A stretch of 64,000 nucleotides of DNA, from NCBI RefSeq assembly GCF_040361255.1, contig NZ_APNG01000008.1:62001-126000 (forward strand). Reading direction: 5' to 3'. The stretch is from Salinisphaera sp040361255 (GTDB lineage: Bacteria > Pseudomonadota > Gammaproteobacteria > Nevskiales > Salinisphaeraceae). The position numbers and the translations under genes were made by a program. The stretch's first letter is position 1, and each line of letters begins with the position of its first letter. Positions 16,489-25,886 of this stretch are shown piece by piece. A model generated the notes under the pieces. It saw only the letters and a list, made by a program, of their open reading frames with translations. It did not search any database and had not been told where the DNA came from.

Positions 16489-17439
16489 ATGTCGCAGGCC
16501 GAACATCAACCGGTACTGCTCGACGCCGCATTGGCGGGCCTCGGCCTGCGCGCGGATGGCGTGTATGTGGATGCCACCTTCGGGCGCGGCGGCCATAGTG
16601 GTGCTGTGCTCGCCCAGCTGGGCGAGGCCGGCCGGCTGATTGCCTTCGACCAGGACCCGGACGCCGAGCGCCATGCCCGGGCGCTCGCCGAGCGCGACCC
16701 GCGCTTTACCTTCGTACGTGCCTCCTTCGCGGAACTGGGCGAACGTGTACAGGCGCTGGGGCTGGCCGGCCATATCGACGGTGTGCTCTTCGATCTGGGT
16801 GTGTCCTCACCCCAGTTCGATGTCGCCGAGCGTGGTTTTTCGTTCCGGCATGCGGGACCGCTCGATATGCGCATGAACCCCGACGCCGGTCGGCCGCTCT
16901 CCGACTGGCTGCATACCGCCAGCCACGGCGAGATCGCATCCGTGATCAAGCGCTATGGCGAAGAGCCGATGGCGGGACGCATCGCGGCTGCGATTCTGGA
17001 TGCTCGCGCGCACGCACCGATTGCTGATACGGCCCGTCTGGCGGCAATCGTGGCCAGTGCCATTCCGGCGCGTGTGGCGGCCGGCAAACGGGTGCATCCG
17101 GCCACGCGCACGTTTCAGGCCTTTCGTATGCATGTCAACGACGAACTCGGCGCGCTCGAGCGCGGCCTCGATGCCGCCTTCGATGTGCTCGCGCCGGGTG
17201 GGCGTCTAGCCGTGATCAGTTTTCATTCGCTCGAGGATCGGCGCGTCAAGCGATTCATTCGCGCCCAGGCGCGTCCCGCGCCGCCGCCCGTACCCATGGC
17301 GCCGGCGCATGAACCGGCGCTGCACGAAATCGGCAAGCCCGTACGTGCCGATGCGCAGGAGCTGGCGACGAATGCCCGCGCCCGAAGCGCCATTCTGCGT
17401 ATCGCCGAGCGCACCCACGCCCCGAAGGTGTCGTCATGA
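16489..17439 (+). CDS. rsmH: 16S rRNA (cytosine1402-N4)-methyltransferase RsmH (MraW)
   Basis: Methylates N4 of C1402 in 16S rRNA, the same nucleotide 2'-O-methylated by the RsmI encoded 1.3 kb upstream. SAM motif VDATFGRGGHSGAVL, then FDQDPDA, LFDLGVSSPQFDVAERGFSF, and the C-terminal AVISFHSLEDRRVKRF and TNARARSAILR motifs are all present. Starting at the ATG at 16489 (GAGGA upstream) gives 316 residues; an ATG at 16471 adds six residues. The stop overlaps the ftsL start. Confidence 0.95.
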   Translation: MSQAEHQPVLLDAALAGLGLRADGVYVDATFGRGGHSGAVLAQLGEAGRLIAFDQDPDAERHARALAERDPRFTFVRASFAELGERVQALGLAGHIDGVLFDLGVSSPQFDVAERGFSFRHAGPLDMRMNPDAGRPLSDWLHTASHGEIASVIKRYGEEPMAGRIAAAILDARAHAPIADTARLAAIVASAIPARVAAGKRVHPATRTFQAFRMHVNDELGALERGLDAAFDVLAPGGRLAVISFHSLEDRRVKRFIRAQARPAPPPVPMAPAHEPALHEIGKPVRADAQELATNARARSAILRIAERTHAPKVSS

Positions 17440-17705
17440 GCCGGCAGGCACTCACGATTGGCGCCTTGTCGCTGGCCATTCTGGTAAGCGCGGTCGCGGT
17501 CGTCCAGGCCAAGCACAAGACCCGCGAAATGGCCCACGAGCTCCAGGTCGAACGTGTCGAGCGCGACAAGCTGTCCACCGAATGGGCACAGCTGCAGCTC
17601 GAGGAAAGCGCCTGGGCCAATCCCGACCGCGTCGCCCAGGTTGCCCGTCGTGATCTGGGCATGGTGCAGCCGCGCCAGTATGTCGTGCTGGAGTCCAAGC
17701 GATGA
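17436..17705 (+). CDS. ftsL: Cell division protein FtsL
   Basis: 89-residue bitopic protein with a membrane helix at about 5-24 (LTIGALSLAILVSAVAVVQA) and a periplasmic coiled-coil (KTREMAHELQVERVERDKLSTEW, then ARRDLGMVQP). FtsL forms the FtsQLB subcomplex that activates FtsWI septal synthesis. Identification rests on size, topology, the RRDLGM motif and its place between rsmH and ftsI, with 4-bp overlaps on both sides. Confidence 0.94.
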   Translation: MSRQALTIGALSLAILVSAVAVVQAKHKTREMAHELQVERVERDKLSTEWAQLQLEESAWANPDRVAQVARRDLGMVQPRQYVVLESKR

Positions 17706-19459
17706 GCCGGCATGATCAGCCGCGCGGTCAGCGCGCGAAACGCAATACGCCGCCCGCGCCGCCGCGCTGGCGTGGCTGGTTCGTACTATCGTTGTTCGCC
17801 GTTTTTGCCGTGGTGCTGGCCGGCCGTGCGTTCGATTTGCAGGTGCTCGACCAGGCATTTCTGACCAAGGAAGGCGACAAGCGCCATCTGCGCACCGTGT
17901 CGGTGCCGGCCGGGCGTGGCGAGATCAAGGATCGCAACGGCGAACCGTTGGCGCTGTCCGCGCCCACCGAATCGGTCTGGGCGGTGCCCGGTGCGGTGCT
18001 AGAAGCGCCGGACAAGATCGCTCCGCTCGCGCGTGAACTGAACATGCCGGTGTCCGAGCTGCGTAGCCGTCTGGAAAGCTACAAGAGCCGGCAGTTTCTG
18101 TATCTGCGCCGCCAGCTCGCGCCCACGGATGCGCGGGCCGTGATGGCGGTCGATGCGCCGGGCGTGTTCCTGCAGCGCGAATACAAACGCTATTACCCGG
18201 CCGGCGAAGCGGCGGCCCAGATCGTGGGCATGACCAATATCGATGGTCGTGGCCAGGAAGGCCTCGAACTCAATCGCGACGAGTATCTGCACGGCGAGCC
18301 GGGCAGCCGCCGCGTGGTCAAGGATCGCGTCGGCCGCGTGGTGGAGGATCTGGCCGAGTTCCAGCCGCCGCAGGCCGGCCGCGAACTGCGTCTGACCATC
18401 GACTCGCGCATGCAGTATCTGGCGTATCGCCATATCAAGGCCGCGGTCATCAAGAACAATGCCAAGGGCGGCATGGTGGTCATGCTCGATCCGACCACGG
18501 GCGAATTGCGCGCGGTGGCCTCGTATCCGAGTTTCAACCCGAATGATCGCGATTCCATCGACCCCTCCGGTGTACGCGCCCGCGCGGCGACCGATGTCAT
18601 GGAGCCGGGTTCCACGGTCAAGCCGCTGCTGCTGGCCAAGGCGCTGGATAGCGGCCTGTTCGATACCGATGACGTGATCCATACCAAGGGCTGGTTCATG
18701 GTCGGCCGGTTGACGGTCAAGGATTTCCGCAACTACGGCGATGTCGACTTCGCCAAGATCCTGCAGAAATCCAGCAACGTCGGCGCCGCCCATGTCGGCC
18801 TGAAAATGGGCGCCGAAGGCGTGTGGCGTGCCTATAACGATTTCGGCTTCGGTGATATCACCGGCAGCGGTTTCCCGGGCGAGCGCTTTGGCGTGCTCAA
18901 GGACTTCTACGAGTGGAATAACGTCGAGACGGCGACTGCTTCTTATGGCTATGGCCTGGCCGTGACCGCGTTCCAGCTCATCCGTGCCTACGGCGCGATT
19001 GCCGATGACGGCATGCTGCGCAGCCTGCGCCTGATCGAAGGCGACGGCGCGGATATGCATGCGCCGCCCAAGCGTGTACTCAAGCCCGAAACGGCGCGCA
19101 CCATGCGCCACCTGCTGGAAGGTGTGATCACGCCGGCCGGCACCGCGACGCGGGCCGCGATCCCCGGTTACCGGGTGGCCGGCAAGACCGGCACCGCCCG
19201 CAAGGCCGGCAGCGGGGGCTATAACGCCGATCGCCATCAGGCGCTGTTCGTGGGCATGGCGCCGGCCGAAAAACCCGCGCTGGTGACGCTGGTCATGCTC
19301 GACGAGCCCAAGAAGGATGCCTACTACGGCGGGGCGGTCGCCGCGCCCGTGTTTTCTGCGGTCATGCGCGATGCGCTGCGTTTGTTGCGCGTGCCGCCGG
19401 ACAATCCCAGCGTGTTGACGGCCTCGGCCGATCGCCGCGGCAAGGGGGCAGGCACATGA
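17702..19459 (+). CDS. ftsI: Penicillin-binding protein 3, septal transpeptidase FtsI
   Basis: 585-residue bitopic D,D-transpeptidase of the divisome. A cytoplasmic basic N-terminus (1-24) precedes the membrane anchor (about 26-43) and the PBP dimerisation domain. Catalytic motifs are S304-T-V-K307 (EPGSTVKPLL), S357-S-N359 and K495-T-G-T498 (AGKTGTARK). All three are intact, so it should be active and beta-lactam sensitive. It crosslinks septal peptidoglycan together with FtsW, encoded 5 kb downstream. Overlaps ftsL and murE by 4 bp. Confidence 0.97.
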   Translation: MSRHDQPRGQRAKRNTPPAPPRWRGWFVLSLFAVFAVVLAGRAFDLQVLDQAFLTKEGDKRHLRTVSVPAGRGEIKDRNGEPLALSAPTESVWAVPGAVLEAPDKIAPLARELNMPVSELRSRLESYKSRQFLYLRRQLAPTDARAVMAVDAPGVFLQREYKRYYPAGEAAAQIVGMTNIDGRGQEGLELNRDEYLHGEPGSRRVVKDRVGRVVEDLAEFQPPQAGRELRLTIDSRMQYLAYRHIKAAVIKNNAKGGMVVMLDPTTGELRAVASYPSFNPNDRDSIDPSGVRARAATDVMEPGSTVKPLLLAKALDSGLFDTDDVIHTKGWFMVGRLTVKDFRNYGDVDFAKILQKSSNVGAAHVGLKMGAEGVWRAYNDFGFGDITGSGFPGERFGVLKDFYEWNNVETATASYGYGLAVTAFQLIRAYGAIADDGMLRSLRLIEGDGADMHAPPKRVLKPETARTMRHLLEGVITPAGTATRAAIPGYRVAGKTGTARKAGSGGYNADRHQALFVGMAPAEKPALVTLVMLDEPKKDAYYGGAVAAPVFSAVMRDALRLLRVPPDNPSVLTASADRRGKGAGT

Positions 19460-20946
19460 GTACGCTTGCGCCTGTACAGCCGCCGCGTCAGCCCTTGGCC
19501 AGTCTGCTTGCCGGACTGGCCAACGACGTGCCGGACGTGGATATCGACAGCGTGGCGATCGATAGCCGCCAGGTCGCGCGCGATGGCGTGTTTCTGGCCT
19601 ATCAGGGCACGCGCAGTCACGGGCTGGATTATGTCGATGACGCGATCGCGGCGGGTGCTGCGGCCGTCGTTTGGGATCGCGGGCGTGCGCCGGCGCTGGA
19701 TATCGCCAATGTCCGTGTCGACGGGCTGGCGCGGCAGGCCAGCCGTATTGCCGGGCGCTTTTATGGCGAGCCGTCGCAGCAGTTGTTCGTGGCCGGTATT
19801 ACCGGCACCGATGGCAAGACCTCCTGTGCCTGGCTGTTGTCGCAGGCCATCGAGGCGCTGGGCGAGCGTTGTGGCTATATCGGCACCCTCGGCCTCGGTT
19901 TTGCCAACGACTTGACCGAAGCGACCCACACCACGCCCGATCCGGTCGGCGTCCAGGACTGGCTGGCGCGTCTGGCCGCGGCCGATGCCAACGCGGTGGC
20001 CTTCGAAGTGTCCTCGCATGCGCTGGATCAGTATCGCGTGGATGGCGTGGACTTCGACGTGGCCGTGCTCACCCAGCTCGGGCGCGATCATCTGGATTAT
20101 CACGGCGATGTCGAATCCTATGCGGCTGCCAAGCAGCGGCTGTTCGCCTTCGACGGCCTCGATGTCGCGGTACTCAACGGGGACGACGCCTATGGCCGGC
20201 AATGGCTGGCCACGCTGGCCGACGCCGTCATGCCGGTCGTCTATGGGCATGGCGATATGGCCGCTCTGGCCGAGCGCTATGTGCGTATCGCGTCGGTCGA
20301 AACCCGTATCGACGGTCTCGCGCTGACACTGGATACCAGCTGGGGTCGGGCACATGTCGAAAGCATGCTGGTCGGGCGTTTCAATGCCATGAACCTGGCC
20401 GCGGTACTGGCCGTGCTGCTGGCTCGTGGCGTGGCGTTCGCGCGTGCCACGGCGGTACTTGCACGCCTGACGACGGTGCCCGGGCGCATGCAGCGCGTGG
20501 ATTGGCGCGATGACCAGCCGATGGTGGTGGTCGATTTTGCCCATACGCCGGGCGCGCTGACCCAGGCGATTGCCGCGGTGCGCGCGCATGCGCAGGCCCG
20601 CGTGTTGTGCGTATTCGGCTGTGGCGGCGATCGCGACACCGGCAAGCGCCCGCTCATGGGCGCGGCGGCCGAAGCGGCTGATCGCATCTGGATTACCGAC
20701 GACAACCCGCGCAGCGAAGCCCCGGCTGTGATCGCGAACGCCATCCGTGCCGGCATGCATGCCGATGCGCCGGTCACCATCGAGCACGACCGCGCGGCCG
20801 CGATTGCCGCAGCGATCCAGGCTGCAGAGCCTGGCGATGTCGTGCTCATTGCCGGCAAGGGCCATGAAACCACTCAGCAGACCGGCGATACACGACGTCC
20901 GTTCGACGACCGCGTGGTCGCGCGCACCGTGCTGGAGGCGCTATGA
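19456..20946 (+). CDS. murE: UDP-MurNAc-L-Ala-D-Glu:meso-DAP ligase MurE
   Basis: 496-residue ATP-dependent ligase that adds the third stem-peptide amino acid. The ATP-binding loop TGTDGKT is at 116-122, and the AFEVSSHALDQYRV segment follows. DNPRSE begins at about 416; the DNPR motif is the known signature for meso-diaminopimelate rather than lysine specificity, as expected for a Gram-negative. The stop overlaps the murF start. Confidence 0.96.
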   Translation: MSTLAPVQPPRQPLASLLAGLANDVPDVDIDSVAIDSRQVARDGVFLAYQGTRSHGLDYVDDAIAAGAAAVVWDRGRAPALDIANVRVDGLARQASRIAGRFYGEPSQQLFVAGITGTDGKTSCAWLLSQAIEALGERCGYIGTLGLGFANDLTEATHTTPDPVGVQDWLARLAAADANAVAFEVSSHALDQYRVDGVDFDVAVLTQLGRDHLDYHGDVESYAAAKQRLFAFDGLDVAVLNGDDAYGRQWLATLADAVMPVVYGHGDMAALAERYVRIASVETRIDGLALTLDTSWGRAHVESMLVGRFNAMNLAAVLAVLLARGVAFARATAVLARLTTVPGRMQRVDWRDDQPMVVVDFAHTPGALTQAIAAVRAHAQARVLCVFGCGGDRDTGKRPLMGAAAEAADRIWITDDNPRSEAPAVIANAIRAGMHADAPVTIEHDRAAAIAAAIQAAEPGDVVLIAGKGHETTQQTGDTRRPFDDRVVARTVLEAL

Positions 20947-22325
20947 ACGGCCGCCTGTCCGAACTAGCACAGACACTGGGCGCGACCCTGCACGGTCACG
21001 ACGCCGAGTACGTCGGCGCGAGTATCGATACGCGCCGGCTCGAGCGTAATGCGCTGTTCTTCGCCCTCCCGGGCACGCGCGTCGACGGGCACGATTTCGT
21101 TGCCCGGGCGGCAAGCCTCGGCGCCGCCGGCGCGGTGGTTGCCCGCGAGGTCGATTCGCCGTTGCCGCAGTTGCAGGTCGCCGATGTCGAGAAGGCGTTG
21201 CAGCAGGCCGGCGCAGCTGCGCGTCAGGCCTTTAGCGGCACGGTGATTGGCGTGACCGGCAGCAACGGCAAGACGACGGTCAAGCAGATGCTGGCCGCGA
21301 TTCTGGGTGAGGCCGGGTCGGTGCTCGCCACCGAAGGCAATCTGAACAATCAGCTGGGCGTGCCGATTACGCTCATGCGGCTCAACGACAGCATCAACCG
21401 TGCCGTCATCGAAATGGGCGCCTCGCACGCAGGCGATATCGCCATGCTGTCCGAGCTTGCCCGCCCGCACGTCGGGCTGGTGAACAATGCCGGCCTGGCC
21501 CATATCGAAGGCTTTGGCAGCCGCGAGGGCGTGGCCCGGGCCAAGGGCGAAATGTTCTCGAGCCTGGCGGCCGACGGTATTGCCGTGATCAACGGCGATG
21601 ACGATTTCGCACCGCTCTGGCACGAACTCGCCGGTGATCGCGCGCGGGTCGTATTTGCGCGCCATGCCCGTGCGGAGGCCGACGTATTCGCCAGCGATAT
21701 CGAACTCGAAGCCGACAGCAGCCGTTTTACCCTGCATACGCCCACCGGCGCGGCCGATGTCGTGCTGCCGCTGGCTGGGGCGCATAACATCAGCAATGCG
21801 CTGGCGGCCGCGGCCGTGGCCAGCGCGATCGATCTCGACGCCGATCTGATCGCGCGCTCGCTGGCGGCGATGGTCGGCGTGGGCGGGCGAATGACGATCA
21901 TTGCCGGGCGCCACGGCGCGCGTCTGATCGACGACAGCTACAACGCCAACCCCAATTCGCTGGCAGCCGCGCTGGGCTGGCTGGCCCAGCAGCGCGGTAC
22001 GCGCTGGGCCGCGCTCGGTGATATGGCCGAACTGGGCGAGCAGGCCGAACAGGCGCATCGCGATGCCGGCCGGGCAGCGCGCGAATCGGGCATCGAACGG
22101 CTCTGGGTGACCGGCGAACTCAGCCGGCTGACGGCCGAAGCCTTTGGTCCGGGCGCGCAGTGGTTTGCCAACCACGGCGAGCTGATCGCGGCGCTGGAAA
22201 CCGCGTTGTCGGTACGCCAGCGCGATACGACCTTGCTGATCAAGGGCTCGCGCAGCGCACGCATGGATCGTGTGGTCGATGCGCTGGCTGTCGAAGACAA
22301 TGCCAGGGCGGGGGTGTCATGCTGA
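20943..22325 (+). CDS. murF: UDP-MurNAc-tripeptide:D-alanyl-D-alanine ligase MurF
   Basis: 460-residue Mur ligase that attaches D-Ala-D-Ala, finishing the cytoplasmic UDP-MurNAc-pentapeptide. Walker loop GSNGKTT is at 106-112; EMGASHAGDIAML and LIDDSYNANPNS are MurF-specific motifs. It follows murE and precedes mraY; the murF stop overlaps mraY by 7 bp. Partner D-Ala-D-Ala comes from the DdlB encoded further along the cluster. Confidence 0.96.
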   Translation: MNGRLSELAQTLGATLHGHDAEYVGASIDTRRLERNALFFALPGTRVDGHDFVARAASLGAAGAVVAREVDSPLPQLQVADVEKALQQAGAAARQAFSGTVIGVTGSNGKTTVKQMLAAILGEAGSVLATEGNLNNQLGVPITLMRLNDSINRAVIEMGASHAGDIAMLSELARPHVGLVNNAGLAHIEGFGSREGVARAKGEMFSSLAADGIAVINGDDDFAPLWHELAGDRARVVFARHARAEADVFASDIELEADSSRFTLHTPTGAADVVLPLAGAHNISNALAAAAVASAIDLDADLIARSLAAMVGVGGRMTIIAGRHGARLIDDSYNANPNSLAAALGWLAQQRGTRWAALGDMAELGEQAEQAHRDAGRAARESGIERLWVTGELSRLTAEAFGPGAQWFANHGELIAALETALSVRQRDTTLLIKGSRSARMDRVVDALAVEDNARAGVSC

Positions 22326-23401
22326 CGTTCCTTGCCGAATGGCTCGAACCGCTGCACAGCGGTTTTCGTGTTTTCCAGTTCATTACGCTGCGCGCGATTC
22401 TGGGCGTGCTCACGGCGATGGTGTTTTCGTTCGTGTTCGGCCCGATCATGATTCGCAAGCTGACCTTTCATCAGATCGGTCAGCACGTGCGCGACGACGG
22501 CCCGCAAAGCCATCTGGTCAAGGCCGGCACGCCCACCATGGGCGGCACCCTGATCATCGCCGCCGTGCTGGTGGCGACCCTGCTGTGGGGCGATCTGGGC
22601 AACCGCTGGGTGTGGCTGGTGATGCTGGTGACCGCCGCGTTCGGTGCGATCGGTTTCGTCGACGACTACCGCAAGCTCAAGTTCGGCAACAGCAAGGGTC
22701 TGTCGGCAAAAGCGAAATATGGCGCCCAGAGTCTGGTTGGCCTTGCCGCCGGACTGTGGCTGTATCTGGGCGCGACCAGTGCGGCCGAAACCAGCGTGCT
22801 CATTCCCATGCTCAAGCATGTGTCGGTGCCGCTGGGCGCGGGTTATATCCTGTGGAGCTATCTGGTGATCGTGGGCTCGAGCAACGCGGTCAACCTCACC
22901 GATGGCCTCGACGGGCTGGCGATCATGCCCTGCGTACTGGTGGCCTCGGCGCTGGCGATCTTCGCCTATGTGGCCGGCAACGTGCAGTTTGCCGACTATC
23001 TGGGCTTTGCCTATATCGAGGGCGTGGGTGAGCTGTCGATCTTCTGTACCGCGATCGGCGGTGCGGGGCTGGGCTTTCTGTGGTTCAACGCCTATCCGGC
23101 CCAGGTGTTCATGGGCGATGTTGGCGCGCTCGCGCTGGGCGCCGCACTGGGCGTGGTGGCCGTGGCCGTGCGCCAGGAGCTGGTGTTGGTGGTCATGGGC
23201 GGCATTTTCGTCGCCGAAACCGTGTCGGTGATTCTGCAGGTGGCGACCTTCAAACTCACCGGCAAGCGCATGTTTCGCATGGCGCCGCTGCACCATCATT
23301 TCGAACTCAAGGGCTGGCCCGAGCCCAAGATCATCGTGCGATTCTGGATCGTCACGCTGGTGCTGGTCCTGATTGGTTTGTCCACGTTGAAAATCCGATG
23401 A
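22319..23401 (+). CDS. mraY: Phospho-N-acetylmuramoyl-pentapeptide transferase MraY
   Basis: 360-residue polytopic membrane enzyme (about ten helices) that transfers phospho-MurNAc-pentapeptide to undecaprenyl phosphate, forming lipid I. Conserved cytoplasmic loop motifs include GTPTMGG, GFVDDYRKL with the catalytic-type aspartates, NAVNLTDGLDGLA and MAPLHHHFELKGW with its HHH motif. The ATG at 22319 gives exactly the E. coli length. Its stop overlaps the murD start by 4 bp. Confidence 0.97.
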   Translation: MLTFLAEWLEPLHSGFRVFQFITLRAILGVLTAMVFSFVFGPIMIRKLTFHQIGQHVRDDGPQSHLVKAGTPTMGGTLIIAAVLVATLLWGDLGNRWVWLVMLVTAAFGAIGFVDDYRKLKFGNSKGLSAKAKYGAQSLVGLAAGLWLYLGATSAAETSVLIPMLKHVSVPLGAGYILWSYLVIVGSSNAVNLTDGLDGLAIMPCVLVASALAIFAYVAGNVQFADYLGFAYIEGVGELSIFCTAIGGAGLGFLWFNAYPAQVFMGDVGALALGAALGVVAVAVRQELVLVVMGGIFVAETVSVILQVATFKLTGKRMFRMAPLHHHFELKGWPEPKIIVRFWIVTLVLVLIGLSTLKIR

Positions 23402-24738
23402 GTGGCCTGCGCGAACAACTCGCCAACGCCGCCGTGCTGGTGGTTGGCTGCGGTGTGTCGGGCGTATCGGCCGCACGCTTTGCCAGCGCCTGTGGCGCGC
23501 GCGTGCGGGTGGTGGACAGCCGCGACGAGCCACCGGGCGCGCCGGCGCTATTCGAACATTGCCCCAAGGCGAGCCTGATCGTGGGCGAACTCGATCCCAT
23601 GCTGCTCGAAGGCATGACCCATATCGTGGTGTCGCCGGGTGTGGATCTGCGCGAGCCGCTGATCGTCGCCGCGCGCGAGCGCGGTCTGGACGTGGTGGGC
23701 GATATCGAATGGTTCGCCCAGGTCGTCGATGCACCGGTGGTCGCGATTACCGGTTCCAACGGAAAATCCACGGTCACCGCCTGGATGGGCGAGATCGCGC
23801 AGGCCGCGGGTCTGAATTACGCCATCGGCGGCAATTTCGGTACGCCGGCGCTGGATCTGCTCGCCGACGAGATCGAACTCTATGTGCTGGAGCTGTCGAG
23901 TTTTCAACTCGAGCTCACGCACCGGCTGGCCGCGCGCGCGGCAACCGTGCTCAACATCAGCGCCGATCATATCGACCGGCATGGCTCGCTCGAGCACTAC
24001 GCCGACCTCAAGGCGCGTATTTTCGCCGCGGCCGAAGTGGCCGTGATCAATGCGGACGATGCCCGCGTGGCGGCCATGCAAACCGGCTCGGCCCGTGTGT
24101 TGCGCTTCGGCGTGGCAGCGCAGGCGAACTATCGCCTGCTCGATACGGCCGATGCACGCTATCTCGCACGCGGCGATCAGCCGTGGCTGGCCTGCGACGA
24201 ACTACGCCTGGCCGGGCGTCATAACCAGCTCAACGCGCTCGCGGTGTGGGCATTGGCCGAGGCCGCCGGCATCGACCAGGCGGTGATTCGCCGTGGCCTG
24301 ACGCGCTTTGCCGGCTTGCCGCATCGCTGCGAAACCGTTGCCGAAATCGACGGCGTGCGCTGGATCAACGATTCCAAGGGCACCAATCCCGGCGCCATGA
24401 TGGCCTCGCTGGCCGGCATGGATACGCCGGTGCTGCTGCTCGCCGGTGGCCAGGCCAAGGGCGCGGACTTCGCTGAGCTCGGCCCACTCGCCGGCGACAA
24501 GGCCCGGGTGGTGATCGTGTATGGCCAGGATCGCGACACGATCGCGGCCGCGGTCGACGCCTATGTCCCCGTCGAGCGGGTCGATACGCTGCAACAGGCC
24601 GTACGCGCGGCCGCGAATCAGGCCGAGCGCGGCGACACCGTGCTGTTCTCGCCGGGCTGTGCCAGCTTCGATCAATTCGACAATTACATGCACCGCGGCG
24701 AGTGCTTCGTCGCTGCCGTACAGGAGTTGGCGGCATGA
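23398..24738 (+). CDS. murD: UDP-MurNAc-L-alanine:D-glutamate ligase MurD
   Basis: 446-residue Mur ligase adding D-Glu. The N-terminal Rossmann-like domain begins VLVVGCGVSGVSAARFA, the ATP loop GSNGKST is at 119-125, and NDSKGTNPGAMMASL and SPGCASFDQFDNY are MurD hallmarks. The start is the ATG overlapping the mraY stop. Lies before ftsW with a 4-bp overlap. Confidence 0.96.
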   Translation: MSGLREQLANAAVLVVGCGVSGVSAARFASACGARVRVVDSRDEPPGAPALFEHCPKASLIVGELDPMLLEGMTHIVVSPGVDLREPLIVAARERGLDVVGDIEWFAQVVDAPVVAITGSNGKSTVTAWMGEIAQAAGLNYAIGGNFGTPALDLLADEIELYVLELSSFQLELTHRLAARAATVLNISADHIDRHGSLEHYADLKARIFAAAEVAVINADDARVAAMQTGSARVLRFGVAAQANYRLLDTADARYLARGDQPWLACDELRLAGRHNQLNALAVWALAEAAGIDQAVIRRGLTRFAGLPHRCETVAEIDGVRWINDSKGTNPGAMMASLAGMDTPVLLLAGGQAKGADFAELGPLAGDKARVVIVYGQDRDTIAAAVDAYVPVERVDTLQQAVRAAANQAERGDTVLFSPGCASFDQFDNYMHRGECFVAAVQELAA

Positions 24739-25886
24739 TCCGCGCGTTGCAGACCATCCAACTGCCGCGGGTACGTCCGGACACCGCGTTGCTGGTCGCG
24801 CTCGCGCTGATCGGCGGTATCGGTCTGGTCATGGTCGGCTCGGCCTCGGTCGCGGTCGCCGATCGCCTGACCGACGACCCGATGTACTTTTTCTACCGTC
24901 AGGCCGTGTTCGCGCTGATCGGTCTGGTGGCCGGCTTTATCGTGCTGCACGTGCCGATGCGTGTGTGGCAGGCCAATACCTTCACATTGCTGGGGATCGG
25001 CCTGCTGTTGTTGTTGATCGTGCTCATTCCCGGTATCGGCCATGCGGTCAACGGGGCGCGGCGCTGGATCGACCTTGGCCCGGTGGCCATGCAGGCCTCC
25101 GAGCCGGCGCGCTTCTGCCTGATTCTGTACGTGGCCGGCTATGCTGCCCGCCGCCAGACCGAACTCGCCACCAGCTGGGGCGGGTTGTTCCGGCCCATGT
25201 TCTTCATGGCGCTGGCGAGTTTTCTGTTGCTCATCGAGCCGGACTTCGGTGCTGCTGCCGTGATGGTCGCGGTCGCCGCCATCGTGCTCTTTCTGGCCGG
25301 CGCGCGCCTGACCTATCTGCTCGTGCTCGGCAGCCTGGCCGGCACCGCGGTGGTGGGGCTGGTGCTGTCGTCGCCGTACCGCCTCGCGCGTCTGCTGAGC
25401 TTTTCCGACCCCTGGGCGCATCCCTATGCCAGCGGTTTTCAGCTCACCCAGTCGCTGATCGCGATCGGGCGCGGCGAGATCGCCGGCGTGGGGCTGGGCA
25501 ATTCGGTTCAGAAGCTGCTGTATCTGCCGGAAACCCATACCGATTTCCTCTTTGCCATCTATGCCGAGGAGTTCGGCCTGATCGGCACGGTGGTGCTTAT
25601 CGGGCTGTTCGCCACCGTGGTCTGGCGCGGCTTCGTCATTGCGCGCCGCGCGATCGTGGCGGATCAGCTGTTTGCCGGCTTCGTCGCCTACGGCATGTCC
25701 AGCTGGCTGGTGTTGCAGGCGTTTCTCAATATCGCCGTGAACATGGGGCTGCTGCCGACCAAGGGTCTGACGCTGCCGCTGATGAGCTATGGCGGTTCCA
25801 GTCTTGTCATGATGTGCGTGCTCTGTGCGCTGCTGATCCGGGTCGACATGGAAACCCGTGTCCCGGAAAAAGGAGGCGCCCGATGA
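24735..25886 (+). CDS. ftsW: Septal peptidoglycan glycosyltransferase FtsW
   Basis: 383-residue SEDS-family polymerase with about ten membrane helices that polymerises lipid II at the septum with FtsI. Motifs GARRWIDLGPVAMQASEPAR, IEPDFGAAAVM and the late GLLPTKGLTLPLMSYGGSS are typical; the Asp in the extracellular loop region (FSDPWAHPYASGFQLTQSLIA) is conserved. The ATG at 24735 overlaps the murD stop; a more upstream start would add 11 residues inside murD. Confidence 0.95.
   Translation: MIRALQTIQLPRVRPDTALLVALALIGGIGLVMVGSASVAVADRLTDDPMYFFYRQAVFALIGLVAGFIVLHVPMRVWQANTFTLLGIGLLLLLIVLIPGIGHAVNGARRWIDLGPVAMQASEPARFCLILYVAGYAARRQTELATSWGGLFRPMFFMALASFLLLIEPDFGAAAVMVAVAAIVLFLAGARLTYLLVLGSLAGTAVVGLVLSSPYRLARLLSFSDPWAHPYASGFQLTQSLIAIGRGEIAGVGLGNSVQKLLYLPETHTDFLFAIYAEEFGLIGTVVLIGLFATVVWRGFVIARRAIVADQLFAGFVAYGMSSWLVLQAFLNIAVNMGLLPTKGLTLPLMSYGGSSLVMMCVLCALLIRVDMETRVPEKGGAR

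Noticed and set aside
17999..19237. 412-codon minus-strand frame over ftsI
   Set aside because: FtsI motifs are unambiguous on the plus strand; the opposite frame is a GC-rich shadow.
19324..20865. 513-codon minus-strand frame over murE
   Set aside because: Antisense to murE, which has all ligase motifs; no domain recognised.
21938..23734. Long open frame (598 codons) on the minus strand across murF, mraY and murD
   Set aside because: It is antisense to three unmistakable genes, has Arg/His/Pro-rich composition typical of high-GC shadows, and no family motif.
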